Of a DNA stretch of 64,000 bases, positions 24,095 through 31,836 are shown piece after piece; the first letter of the stretch is position 1, and each line of letters opens with the position of its first letter. Position numbers and translations under genes: made by a program. A model generated the notes under the pieces. It saw only the letters and a program-made list of their open reading frames with translations. It searched no databases and was not told the origin of the DNA. This stretch comes from Shimia marina (GTDB lineage Bacteria > Pseudomonadota > Alphaproteobacteria > Rhodobacterales > Rhodobacteraceae). Location: contig NZ_CYPW01000024.1 of assembly GCF_001458175.1 (NCBI RefSeq), positions 107,920 through 171,919 of the forward strand, read 5' to 3'.

Positions 24095-26335
24095 TCAGCT
24101 GTTGCGCAGATACTCCATCACCGCCGGCCTGACAGATTGATCCCCGCGTTCGCGCGCCGCATGTATCACATCGCGCAGTTCTGAGAGGTTGACCCGCCGG
24201 ATCAGGCTTTTGACCGGGCCAATGGAGGCGGGGCGCATGGAAAGGCTGCGCAGCCCCATAGCTGCGAGACAGACCGCCTCAATTGGGCGTCCTGCGTCTT
24301 CTCCGCAGAAACTCAGGGGGGTGCCCGTGTCGACACAGCGGTTCACAATGCCTTCCAGGAAGGTGAGGAAGCTGACGTTGAGCGTGTCATAGCGCCGGCG
24401 CACCCGCTCATTTTCGCGATCCGCGGCGAAGAAGAATTGCTTCAAATCGTTGCCGCCGATGGAGAGAAAATCCACCTCTTCATAAAATTTCTTGGGCGCG
24501 AAGCCCAATGAAGGGGTTTCCAGCATCGCCCCAACTTCGATTTCTGAGGGCAGCGGATGCCCGAGAATCTTTTCCCGCTCAATGGCCTTGTCCACTTCGG
24601 CCCGGGCGGCTGTGTATTCTTCATACTGTGCAATGAAGGGGAACATGATGGTGAGCGCGCGCCCATTGGCCGCACGCAGAAGCGCCTGCAACTGCATGCG
24701 CATCACACCGGGTTTGTCCAGTGCCACACGGACCGCGCGCCAGCCAAGCGCCGGATTGGGTTCATCCTGAGGCGCCATGTAGGGCAGCACTTTGTCAGAG
24801 CCGATGTCCAGCGTGCGAAACACCACGCGTTTATCCTCCGCGGCATCCATCACCCGGGCGTAGAGCTGTGCCAGTTCAGTCCGTTTTGGCATCTGGTTGC
24901 GGATCAGAAATTGCAGTTCCGTACGGAACAGACCTACGCCTTCCGCGCCAGAGGTGGACAGAGAGGGCAAATCCGCCATCAATCCGGCATTCATGTGCAG
25001 GTGGATGACTGTGCCATCCAAGCTTTCAGCCGCTTTGTCGCGGATCGAAGCGTAGCGCTCCTGTGCCTGTGCCGCCATGGCGATCTTATCCCTGAAGGCC
25101 GTGACCACGGTATCGTCCGGGCGCAGGTGCACGATGCCCTGATCCCCGTCGACCATGATGTGATCCCCGTTTAGAGCCTCGGTTGTGACTTTATCTGCGT
25201 GTATGACCAAAGGGATCGCAAGCGCGCGGGCCACGATGGCGGCGTGGCTGCCAACAGAGCCCTCTTCCAACACAATGCCCTTGAGTTTACGGCCATATTC
25301 CAGCAATTCGCCGGGGCCGATGTTACGCGCGATCAGAATAGGATCTGCGGGCATTTCCGCACCGGTCTCGGCCCCTTGTCCGGTCAGGATGCGCAAGAGG
25401 CGATTGGACAGATCGTCAAGATCATGCAGCCGCTCGCGCAGGTAGGAATCCGTGACCTGTTCCATACGCGCCCGCGCCGCAGACTGTTCCATTTCCACCG
25501 CAGCTTCCGCAGACAAGCCACGTGCGATGTCCTGTTCCATCCGGCGCATCCAGCCTTTGGAATTGGCAAACATCCGGTAGGCTTCCAGCACATCAAGCTG
25601 TTCTTTGTCACCACGCTGTGCGCCATCCAGCATTTTGTCCACACCCACGCGCAGTTCTTCTACCGCTTCGGTCAGGCGTGCCAGTTCCACATCCGGATCG
25701 TCTGCCACCGGATTGGTCACGACAACCCGAGGTTCATGCAGCCAAACGTGACCTTCCGAGGCGCCTTCCTGCCCTGATGTGCCCCGAAACATTTCAGATT
25801 GCTGATGCAGCGCGCTCATCGCGGCACCTTCGCCGACAAACGCCCCCAGTTCAGTCATTTCGGCCAGCACCATGGCGACCACTTCCAGCGCGTAGATCTC
25901 ATCCTGAGAAAAGATCCGTTTGTCTTTGGATTGGACCACAAGCACGCCAAGATTGTCACCGAGCCGCTGTACCGGCACGCCGCAGAAGCTGGAGTAGATT
26001 TCCTCGCCGGTTTCCGGCATAAAGCGGAAGCCTTTGGCCGAGGGGGCATCATCCGTGTTGACGACTTTGGAGTTGCGCGCCACACGCCCCACAAGACCTT
26101 CGCCAACCCGCAGACGGGTCTGGTGAACCGCAGCTGCGTTCAGACCTTCGGTGGCGCAAAGTTCTAGGGTTTCATCGTCGCGAAACAGGTAAATCGAGCA
26201 GACTTCCGTGCCCATTGAGGTCGCAATAAGATGGGTGATTTTATCGAGCCGTTCCTGGCCTGCGCTGTCTTCGGCCAAAGCGTCTCTGAGCCGCCCGAGC
26301 AATTTGCGGCTTTCGGTCTGGGTGTCTTGCGCCAT
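24095..26335 (-). CDS. ptsP: Phosphoenolpyruvate-protein phosphotransferase PtsP (EI-Ntr)
   Basis: First enzyme of the nitrogen-related PTS, which passes phosphate from PEP to NPr and then EIIA-Ntr. The 746-residue protein has an N-terminal GAF domain (about 20-160), the helical NPr-binding region, the phospho-His domain with His364 in SVGSHAAIVAR, and the C-terminal PEP-binding barrel with GLFRTELQFL and the active-site Cys in LSFCGEDAGRP. The GAF domain is known to sense glutamine in homologues. It lies downstream of lysC on the same strand, with a terminator between them, so it is likely a separate unit. Confidence 0.95.
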   Translation of the reverse strand: MAQDTQTESRKLLGRLRDALAEDSAGQERLDKITHLIATSMGTEVCSIYLFRDDETLELCATEGLNAAAVHQTRLRVGEGLVGRVARNSKVVNTDDAPSAKGFRFMPETGEEIYSSFCGVPVQRLGDNLGVLVVQSKDKRIFSQDEIYALEVVAMVLAEMTELGAFVGEGAAMSALHQQSEMFRGTSGQEGASEGHVWLHEPRVVVTNPVADDPDVELARLTEAVEELRVGVDKMLDGAQRGDKEQLDVLEAYRMFANSKGWMRRMEQDIARGLSAEAAVEMEQSAARARMEQVTDSYLRERLHDLDDLSNRLLRILTGQGAETGAEMPADPILIARNIGPGELLEYGRKLKGIVLEEGSVGSHAAIVARALAIPLVIHADKVTTEALNGDHIMVDGDQGIVHLRPDDTVVTAFRDKIAMAAQAQERYASIRDKAAESLDGTVIHLHMNAGLMADLPSLSTSGAEGVGLFRTELQFLIRNQMPKRTELAQLYARVMDAAEDKRVVFRTLDIGSDKVLPYMAPQDEPNPALGWRAVRVALDKPGVMRMQLQALLRAANGRALTIMFPFIAQYEEYTAARAEVDKAIEREKILGHPLPSEIEVGAMLETPSLGFAPKKFYEEVDFLSIGGNDLKQFFFAADRENERVRRRYDTLNVSFLTFLEGIVNRCVDTGTPLSFCGEDAGRPIEAVCLAAMGLRSLSMRPASIGPVKSLIRRVNLSELRDVIHAARERGDQSVRPAVMEYLRNS

Positions 26336-26601
26336 AAAAGCTGCGGTCCTCGGTTGTCTCTCCCTGCTGCGAATAGATCACACCCTGTGTAAAAGCAAAA
26401 CGGTTTATGCGTGCTCACTTGGCGTTAATTTGCTGTACACGCGGAAATTTGCGTGTCTTTTGATCAATTTGGCGACCATGGGGGTCCGGAAGACCTGACC
26501 CATTTTGCAGCTAGGTGTGCGGGGCCTGCTTAGGGTTGTTTTTCGCGCTATCGGCTCACGTAAGTTTTTGTGGTGCTGTGCGGGCGCAAGACGATGCCTG
26601 T
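26336..26601. other. Intergenic region upstream of ptsP
   Basis: About 266 bp with no convincing gene. It must hold the ptsP promoter. The one clear structure is an inverted repeat, ACACGC at 26437-26442 with GCGTGT at 26451-26456 around GGAAATTT, about 100 bp before the ptsP start. A TTGATCAA stretch at about 26460 resembles half an FNR site only. Confidence 0.4.
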
Positions 26602-26625
26602 AAAAAAGCCCGCCAGAGGCGGGCT
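26602..26625 (-). terminator. Terminator after lysC
   Basis: On the minus strand AGCCCGCC-TCTG-GCGGGCT runs directly into TTTTTT, starting about 25 bp after the lysC stop. This separates lysC from ptsP. Confidence 0.88.
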
Positions 26626-26649
26626 GATCTGTCGTAATCTGGGATGTGC

Positions 26650-27885
26650 TTACGCTTTTTCGAGTTCAAACGCATCGTGGAGGGCTTGCACCGCCAGTTC
26701 CAGATATTTGCGATCGACCAATACAGAGATTTTGATCTCCGAGGTGGTGATAACCTTGATGTTGATGCCTTCATCTGACAGCACTTTGAACATCTTGGCG
26801 GCAACGCCCGATTGGCTGCGCATTCCGATGCCCACAACGGAGACTTTGGCCACGTCTTCGTCGATCACCAGTTCTGCAAAGTTCAAGCCGCCGGAAGATT
26901 TCAGCTCTGCCAGCGCCTGATCTGCGCGCTTCACCTGATCGGTCGGCAGGGAGTAGGTCATGTCGGTGCGGCCATCTTCGGAGATGTTTTGCACGATCAT
27001 GTCCACATTGACGCCCGCATCGGACAGGCAGCCAAAAATAATGGAGGCGATGCCGGGGCGGTCTGCCACAGACAGAAGGGTCATTTTGGCTTCGTCGCGG
27101 GAAAAGGCGACACCGGAGACGACGTTGGATTCCATGATTTCTTCCTCATCGCAGACCAAAGTGCCTGCCTCGTCAGATTGTTCTTCAAAAGAGCTCAGTA
27201 CGCGCAGCTTAACCTTGTAGCGCATCGCCAGTTCAACGGAACGGGTCTGCAGGACTTTGGCGCCAAGGCTGGCCAGTTCCAGCATCTCTTCAAAAGCGAT
27301 TTTTTCGAGCTTGCGGGCTTTTTGGCAGACGCGGGGGTCGGTTGTGTAGACCCCGTCCACATCGGTGTAGATGTCGCAACGTTCCGCATCAAAGGCGGCG
27401 GCAAAAGCAACGGCTGTGGTATCGGACCCACCGCGCCCCAGTGTGGTGATGCGGCCTTCTTCAGAAATGCCCTGAAACCCTGCTACGACGGCGACACGCA
27501 TGCCTTCACCAAATTTGGCGTTGATGTTGTCGGTCGGAATTTCTTCAATACGTGCCTGGCTGTGGGCAGATGTGGTTTTGAGTGGCACCTGCCACCCCTG
27601 CCAGCTGCGTGCGGGCACGTCCATTTCCTGCAGTGTAAGCGCCATCAGACCCGCGGTGACGTTTTCCCCGGAGCTGACCACAGCGTCATATTCGCGTGCA
27701 TCATAAAGCGGCGATGTCTCATCCACATAGCCGACCAGCTTATTGGTTTCACCAGACATGGCGGATACGATGACAATCACATCGTAGCCTTTGGCCACCT
27801 CAACGCCAACACGTTTGGCGGCGCGGCGGATGCGGTCAAGGTTGGCCACCGAAGTGCCGCCGAATTTCATCACAAGTACGGGCAT
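26650..27885 (-). CDS. lysC: Aspartate kinase
   Basis: Phosphorylates aspartate, the first step toward lysine, threonine and methionine. The 411-residue enzyme has the kinase signature VMKFGGTSVANLDRIR at the N-terminus, the TTLGRGGSDTTAVA segment, and two C-terminal ACT domains (about 265-340 and 345-411) for feedback control. The ATG at 27885 has AAAGGA at good spacing. The frame stays open 145 codons upstream, but that part lacks homology and covers a palindromic repeat element. It supplies the same pathway as thrC at 7.2 kb. Confidence 0.96.
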   Translation of the reverse strand: MPVLVMKFGGTSVANLDRIRRAAKRVGVEVAKGYDVIVIVSAMSGETNKLVGYVDETSPLYDAREYDAVVSSGENVTAGLMALTLQEMDVPARSWQGWQVPLKTTSAHSQARIEEIPTDNINAKFGEGMRVAVVAGFQGISEEGRITTLGRGGSDTTAVAFAAAFDAERCDIYTDVDGVYTTDPRVCQKARKLEKIAFEEMLELASLGAKVLQTRSVELAMRYKVKLRVLSSFEEQSDEAGTLVCDEEEIMESNVVSGVAFSRDEAKMTLLSVADRPGIASIIFGCLSDAGVNVDMIVQNISEDGRTDMTYSLPTDQVKRADQALAELKSSGGLNFAELVIDEDVAKVSVVGIGMRSQSGVAAKMFKVLSDEGINIKVITTSEIKISVLVDRKYLELAVQALHDAFELEKA

Positions 27886-27984
27886 GGCGCGTCCTTTGGT
27901 CGTAAGTCGCGGGCGGGTGTACGCCTTTGCCCTGAAATAAGCAAGGCAGATTGCATTCGACCCCTTCTGTGGCCCTGAAATGAA

Positions 27985-28050
27985 GAGGGGCCAGCCCCTC
28001 CGGTCCACATATGTGGACCTCCTCCCCGGGATATTTTGGGTCAAATGAAG
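27985..28050. repeat. Composite palindromic repeat element, copy A
   Basis: Three modules in order: hairpin 1, GAGGGGC-CA-GCCCCTC (27985-28000); hairpin 2, the perfect palindrome GGTCCACATATGTGGACC (28002-28019); and a 29-bp tail at 28022-28050 of the form CTCCCC-GGGATATTTT-GGGTCAAATGAAG. Copy B at 41153-41211 has the same order; its stems differ in sequence but still pair, and its tail differs at two positions. It lies between DUF1178 and lysC, about 100 bp before the lysC start. Confidence 0.75.
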
Positions 28051-28135
28051 CTTTGTCTGGATGGCTTGGCGCGAGGGCGGCAGGGGGCAATGGACGTGCC
28101 AGGTGCGGCGCGATCTGCGTCTTGGAGGTGTGGGA

Positions 28136-28624
28136 TCAGTTGGTTTTTCGCCCAATATTGAAGGGCAGGGGGGCGACTGGCACGCCTTCGTCCAGGAGGG
28201 CTTTGGCGTCTTCCATTTTTGCCTCACCATAGATGGCGCGCTCTGGTGCGGTGCCTTCATGCATGGCGCGGGCCTCGCTGGCAAAATCTTTGCCGACATA
28301 GTCTGAGTTGGCCTCAACATGGGCGCGCAGATCTTTCAGGGCCTGTTCTTGGGGCGAGGTGGCTGTGGACAGTGGCCCGCCAGATTCTGCGGCGGTGGTG
28401 TCTGCTTTGGCGGCGCTGACATCCTGAGGTGGGGCGGCTGGCTTGACTGCGGCGGACCTTGCTGGTCGCACGCGTGGTGCCATCATGGCCTTCTGCACAT
28501 CGGTGTCGCCACAAATTGCACAGACCACCATGCCGGCGGCTTTGAGCTTGTCAAACGCGGCAGCGGATTGAAACCAGCTGTCAAAGCGGTGGTCGTTTGA
28601 GCATTTAAGAGTGTAGTTGATCAT
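28136..28624 (-). CDS. DUF1178 family protein
   Basis: A 162-residue protein of the alphaproteobacterial DUF1178 family. The N-terminal part, MINYTLKCSNDHRFDSWF, with Cys8 and CAICGD near residue 35, looks like a small zinc ribbon. The middle (about 50-95) is Ala/Pro-rich and variable, and the C-terminal ANSDYVGKDFASEARAMHEG block is the family core, ending in PLPFNIGRKTN. Function unknown. It is upstream of lysC on the same strand, separated by 250 bp that contain repeat copy A. Confidence 0.92.
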   Translation of the reverse strand: MINYTLKCSNDHRFDSWFQSAAAFDKLKAAGMVVCAICGDTDVQKAMMAPRVRPARSAAVKPAAPPQDVSAAKADTTAAESGGPLSTATSPQEQALKDLRAHVEANSDYVGKDFASEARAMHEGTAPERAIYGEAKMEDAKALLDEGVPVAPLPFNIGRKTN

Positions 28625-28746
28625 CCGCTTGCGTCTGTGAGCCGTGATAAGAAAAAGGATGTCCCGGAGACCGTGGAAACATAGGTCCGTCGCGAGGTGG
28701 GATCAAGCAATCTCGGTGGCGTCTCGCAAAGCTGAGGTGTCTTGGC

Positions 28747-29223
28747 TTAGTGCAGAAGCTTCTTGTGATCGAAATTGCGCACCAACTCGGCCAATTCGGG
28801 GTTTCGGATCCGTTTGGCGGCTTTCTTGGGGGAGAGCCAGATCCGGTCGCGTTGTCCGGCTTCGGGGAAGTGAGCTGCGAGTTTGCGCACCTCAAGTGGA
28901 AACACCATTACGCGGATCTTCAGGCCAGTGCGAGGGCCACGCTCCTTGCGGTAGCGATATTTGCCCAGCCCGTGTTTATGGGCGTGGCCAATCACGCCCG
29001 CTTCTTCCCAAGCTTCCTGCGCCGCGGCTTTGTGCGGTTTGATGCCGGTCATGGGCCAGCCCTTGGGGAGGAGCCACTGTCGTGTGCCACGTGACGTGAT
29101 CAGGAGAACCTGAACTTTGTTTTTCTTGATGCGATAGGGCAGGGCCGCAAACTGCATGTCCTTGCCCGCTTTTTCAGCTTTGCGGATCATGGCCGTTGTG
29201 GCGGATGGGGCAAGCAAGCCCAT
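28747..29223 (-). CDS. NUDIX family protein with altered Nudix box
   Basis: A 158-residue protein related to diphosphoinositol-polyphosphate-phosphohydrolase-type NUDIX enzymes. The Nudix box begins at LPKGWPMTG and ends EAWEEAGV (residues 55-77). The catalytic core EExGV is present, but the first Glu is Ile61 and the usual Arg is Gln69. The start at 29223 (MGLLAPSATTAM) has GGAG upstream; the frame extends 21 codons further. It follows DUF1178-type genes on the same strand and diverges from the mraZ leader. Confidence 0.88.
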   Translation of the reverse strand: MGLLAPSATTAMIRKAEKAGKDMQFAALPYRIKKNKVQVLLITSRGTRQWLLPKGWPMTGIKPHKAAAQEAWEEAGVIGHAHKHGLGKYRYRKERGPRTGLKIRVMVFPLEVRKLAAHFPEAGQRDRIWLSPKKAAKRIRNPELAELVRNFDHKKLLH

Positions 29224-29314
29224 GGAAATTCTCCAGTGTCGTATCAAAGACAGTTTCACCCTAGCCATCGTTGCAAAGCAGGCCAAGGCTTCTCTTAACC
29301 TTAGCGGGTATTTC

Positions 29315-29329
29315 TTAACTTCGCGTTAG
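29315..29329. promoter_or_regulatory. CtrA-like box upstream of the NUDIX gene
   Basis: TTAACTTCGCGTTAG matches TTAA-N7-TTAA with one mismatch. A second TTAAC half-site is at 29295-29299. It lies between the NUDIX start and the mraZ leader and could act on either. Weaker evidence than the perfect box at 46942. Confidence 0.3.
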
Positions 29330-29373
29330 CCATGATTGCGTCGCGATCATGGTGTGGCGGTTGGTCGTGGCAT

Positions 29374-29544
29374 TGGGCTGTCCTGAGGGGGTATGGGAAA
29401 GTTTGGGAACTTTTGCCTATTGGTGGGCGTCTCGCTGCGAATCGGGTGGGCGTACGTGGGAAATCTACTGATGTAGAGGTGTTCTGAGCTGTGTTTTGCA
29501 GCAGTCGTGGGTCTTGATGGGAAAAAGTTTGGGATTTTTTGGGA
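29374..29544 (+). promoter_or_regulatory. Phased TGGGN array, candidate MraZ operators
   Basis: TGGGN motifs occur at 29374, 29394, 29404, 29424, 29447, 29457, 29508, 29518, 29530 and 29540 (with TGAGG at 29384). Most neighbours are exactly 10 bp, or a multiple, apart, which gives TGGGN-N5-TGGGN units. In E. coli, MraZ binds TGGGN repeats separated by 5 bp upstream of mraZ. All are on the coding strand of mraZ, 450-620 bp before its start, in three clusters. Confidence 0.65.
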
Positions 29545-29630
29545 TTTGCACATTTTTCGAAATATGACGTTTATTTTGTATTGCTTGTGCTATTTTGATC
29601 AACATATTGTGCTTTTGGGTTGAAATATTT

Positions 29631-29670
29631 TGTCCACATCTTGTTTTGGGGGGCTGTGGAAAACAAGATC
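29631..29670. promoter_or_regulatory. Inverted repeat with two DnaA-like boxes
   Basis: ATCTTGTTTT (29639-29648) and AAAACAAGAT (29661-29670) form a perfect 10-bp stem with a 12-nt G-rich loop. TTGTCCACA (29631-29639) and, on the other strand, TTTTCCACA (29656-29664) each match the DnaA box at 8 of 9 positions. It could be a terminator-like stem or a regulator site in the dcw leader. Confidence 0.4.
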
Positions 29671-29689
29671 TGGACTCTATATGGAAATT

Positions 29690-29940
29690 TGCCGCTTGAT
29701 TTCCATGAATTCCCATGGCATCCCTAGTGACACGATGAGGACGGGAACAAACGAGGCGCTAAGACCTCAAATTCCAAGTCAGGTTTCATACAGGCACCCG
29801 CTTTCATCGAAAAAAAGAGATCCGGTGCGTGGGCGAGCAGAACATCCCCCCAGGTGGCACGCGCAACTGGACTACCCGCAAAAAGCGGGACGAGGGCGGC
29901 GGATTGATCAGTGGCAGCAGATCAATCCGCCGTTTCGCTT
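29690..29940 (+). ncRNA. UpsM-like sRNA / structured 5' leader of the dcw cluster
   Basis: In Rhodobacter sphaeroides the dcw cluster has an unusually long 5' leader that yields the abundant sRNA UpsM, ended by a terminator before mraZ. The same position here has no gene but strong structure: CCCGC-AAAAA-GCGGG (29876-29890) and a perfect 12-bp stem, GGCGGATTGATC (29898-29909) with GATCAATCCGCC (29920-29931), followed by GTTTCGCTT. Ends are approximate. A TATATG at 29679-29684 could be a -10 element; another candidate promoter is TTGCTT at 29581 with CATATT at 29603. Confidence 0.55.
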
Positions 29941-29990
29941 CCAGCCTCTCAAAAGGGGTTTGGACAACAGTGTTGAAAGGGCCATAGGCA

Positions 29991-30485
29991 GTGGCGCTCA
30001 TGTTTCGCGGCGAGAGCCGTAACAAGGTGGATACGAAGGGACGGATGTCGATTCCGGCCAAGTTTCGCCGTGTGCTTGAAGCAGGAGACCCCGAGTGGAA
30101 AAGCGGTGCAAACCCGAACCTCGTGATTGTTTATGGTGGTAAGACCCGCGACTATCTGGAATGTTTCACGGTTGAGGCGATGAATGATGTGGTTGGTCGC
30201 ATCATGAAAATGCCCCGGGGCAGCAAAAAGCGTCAGGCGCTTTCCAACCTTTATCTCACGCAGTCGATTGATGCGGCGGTGGATGAAACCGGGCGTGTGG
30301 TGCTGCCTAAAGAGCAGCGCGACAAGATTGGCCTGACGGATATGGCAGTTTTCGCTGGTAAGGGTGACACCTTTGAGATCTGGACCCCGGATGCCTATGA
30401 CGCGATCAATGCGCTTGAGGCAGATGAGGATTTTGATCCGGATGTCGATCCGTCGATTTATCTGGATGGAGACGAGGGGTTCTGA
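29991..30485 (+). CDS. mraZ: Division/cell wall cluster regulator MraZ
   Basis: Ring-forming DNA-binding protein that represses the dcw operon. The 164-residue protein has two SpoVT/AbrB-like half domains with the family DxxGR motifs: [13 protein letters not shown] near residue 14 and [13 protein letters not shown] near residue 100. An acidic tail follows. I used the GTG at 29991, with AAAGGG nine bases upstream; an ATG three codons later is possible. It is the first gene of the cluster and probably binds the TGGGN array upstream. Two bp separate it from rsmH. Confidence 0.95.
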   Translation: MALMFRGESRNKVDTKGRMSIPAKFRRVLEAGDPEWKSGANPNLVIVYGGKTRDYLECFTVEAMNDVVGRIMKMPRGSKKRQALSNLYLTQSIDAAVDETGRVVLPKEQRDKIGLTDMAVFAGKGDTFEIWTPDAYDAINALEADEDFDPDVDPSIYLDGDEGF

Positions 30486-30487
30486 TT

Positions 30488-31477
30488 ATGGCGACTTCTG
30501 ACGACACCGCCAAACGCCCTCACATTCCGGTTTTGCTTGCGCCATTGCTGCGCGAAGTCGCGCCGGTGGCGGGGCGCTGGCTTGATGGCACTTTTGGCGC
30601 GGGGGGATACACCCGTGGCCTGATTGAGGCGGGCGCCAGCAAAGTCTACGGCGTTGATCGAGATCCCCTGGCTTTTGAAATGGCCGCCCCATGGGTGGGA
30701 GGCTATGGCGAGCAGATCGAACTGGTGGCCGGTGTTTTCTCCAAAATGGATGACTATGCGCAGGATCTGGACGGTGTGGTTCTGGATCTTGGCGTCAGCT
30801 CCATGCAGCTTGATCTGGCGGAGCGGGGCTTTTCTTTCATGAAAGATGGGCCGCTCGACATGCGGATGAGCCAGGATGGGCTGTCCGCAGCCGATCTTGT
30901 GAATGAGGCCGCCGAAGCGGATCTGGCGGATATCATCTACCAATATGGGGAGGAGCGTGCCAGCCGGCGGATTGCCAAGGCGATTGTACGCGAGCGCACT
31001 GCGGCGCCGATCACCACAACCCTGCGTCTGGCGGAGATCGTCGAGGGGTGTCTGCCGCGACCAAAACCGGGGCAAAGCCATCCCGCGACACGCAGCTTCC
31101 AAGCGCTGCGTATTGCGGTGAATGATGAATATGGCGAGCTGTTTCGCGGCTTGATGGCGGCGGAGCGCGCCTTGAAGCCCGGTGGGCTTTTGGCTGTTGT
31201 GACCTTTCATTCGGTCGAAGATCGCATGGTGAAACGCTTCTTGCAGAGCCGTGCTGGCAAGACAGGCAATGTGAATCGCTATGCGCCTGAGACGGAACAG
31301 GAAAAACCTGCTTTTGAACTGATCACGCGCAAGGCTGTTGGTCCGGATCCTGAGGAACTGGAGGACAACCCGCGTGCTCGCTCAGCCAAGCTGCGGGTGG
31401 CACGGCGCACGGATGCCCCTGCCGGTGACATTGCCGGGAAGGCGATTGGGATGCCCATGCTGAAAGGACATAAGTGA
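30488..31477 (+). CDS. rsmH: 16S rRNA m4C1402 methyltransferase RsmH (MraW)
   Basis: SAM-dependent methyltransferase acting on C1402 of 16S rRNA in the decoding centre. The 329-residue protein starts with [13 protein letters not shown], has the SAM-binding [18 protein letters not shown] segment, the [18 protein letters not shown] block and the [14 protein letters not shown] motif, all characteristic. It follows mraZ after 2 bp and its TGA overlaps the ATG of ftsL, so it is part of the first dcw unit. Confidence 0.97.
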   Translation: MATSDDTAKRPHIPVLLAPLLREVAPVAGRWLDGTFGAGGYTRGLIEAGASKVYGVDRDPLAFEMAAPWVGGYGEQIELVAGVFSKMDDYAQDLDGVVLDLGVSSMQLDLAERGFSFMKDGPLDMRMSQDGLSAADLVNEAAEADLADIIYQYGEERASRRIAKAIVRERTAAPITTTLRLAEIVEGCLPRPKPGQSHPATRSFQALRIAVNDEYGELFRGLMAAERALKPGGLLAVVTFHSVEDRMVKRFLQSRAGKTGNVNRYAPETEQEKPAFELITRKAVGPDPEELEDNPRARSAKLRVARRTDAPAGDIAGKAIGMPMLKGHK

Positions 31478-31836
31478 TGCGAGGCCTGTTGTTTGTGTTG
31501 GCCGCGGGTATGGTGATTGCCTTGTCAGTCTGGGCCTATCAGGAAAATTATCGCACGCAGGCAATGATCGGGGAAACCGAACGCCTGCAGCGTGAAATTG
31601 GCGATGCGCGGGCGCGTCTGGCGGTGTTGCGGGCAGAATGGGCGTATCTCAACCGCCCGGATCGCCTGCGGGATTTGGCGGAAATCAACTATAATGATCT
31701 GCAGCTTCTGCCGCTGCGCCCGGATCAGTTTGGGCGCGTTGAGCAGGTCGCTTACCCAGCGGCCGATCCTGTCTTTGATGGGCCGATTACCTTTGAGAAT
31801 GCAGTTGAGGTCTCAGCAGAGGAGCAACTGCCATGA
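31477..31836 (+). CDS. ftsL: Cell division protein FtsL
   Basis: Small bitopic divisome protein (119 residues) that works with FtsB and FtsQ and signals to FtsWI. A short N-terminus is followed by one membrane helix (about 3-20) and a coiled-coil region (NYRTQAMIGETERLQREIGDARARL, read around residues 25-55), then AEWAYLNRPDRLRDLA, which is typical of alphaproteobacterial FtsL. The ATG overlaps the rsmH stop (TGATG); its own stop overlaps the ftsI start (ATGA). Confidence 0.9.
   Translation: MRGLLFVLAAGMVIALSVWAYQENYRTQAMIGETERLQREIGDARARLAVLRAEWAYLNRPDRLRDLAEINYNDLQLLPLRPDQFGRVEQVAYPAADPVFDGPITFENAVEVSAEEQLP

Noticed and set aside
26458..26474. FNR box upstream of ptsP
   Set aside because: TTGATCAATTTGG matches only one half of TTGAT-N4-ATCAA.
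27886..28320. 145-codon upstream extension of the lysC frame
   Set aside because: ATG 27885 has AAAGGA and gives the standard MxxLVMKFGGTS start; the extension covers a palindromic repeat.
29224..29990. RNase P RNA (rnpB) upstream of mraZ
   Set aside because: I looked for the conserved P4-type GAGGAAAGTCC and ACAGAA segments and did not find them; the UpsM-like leader explains the region better.
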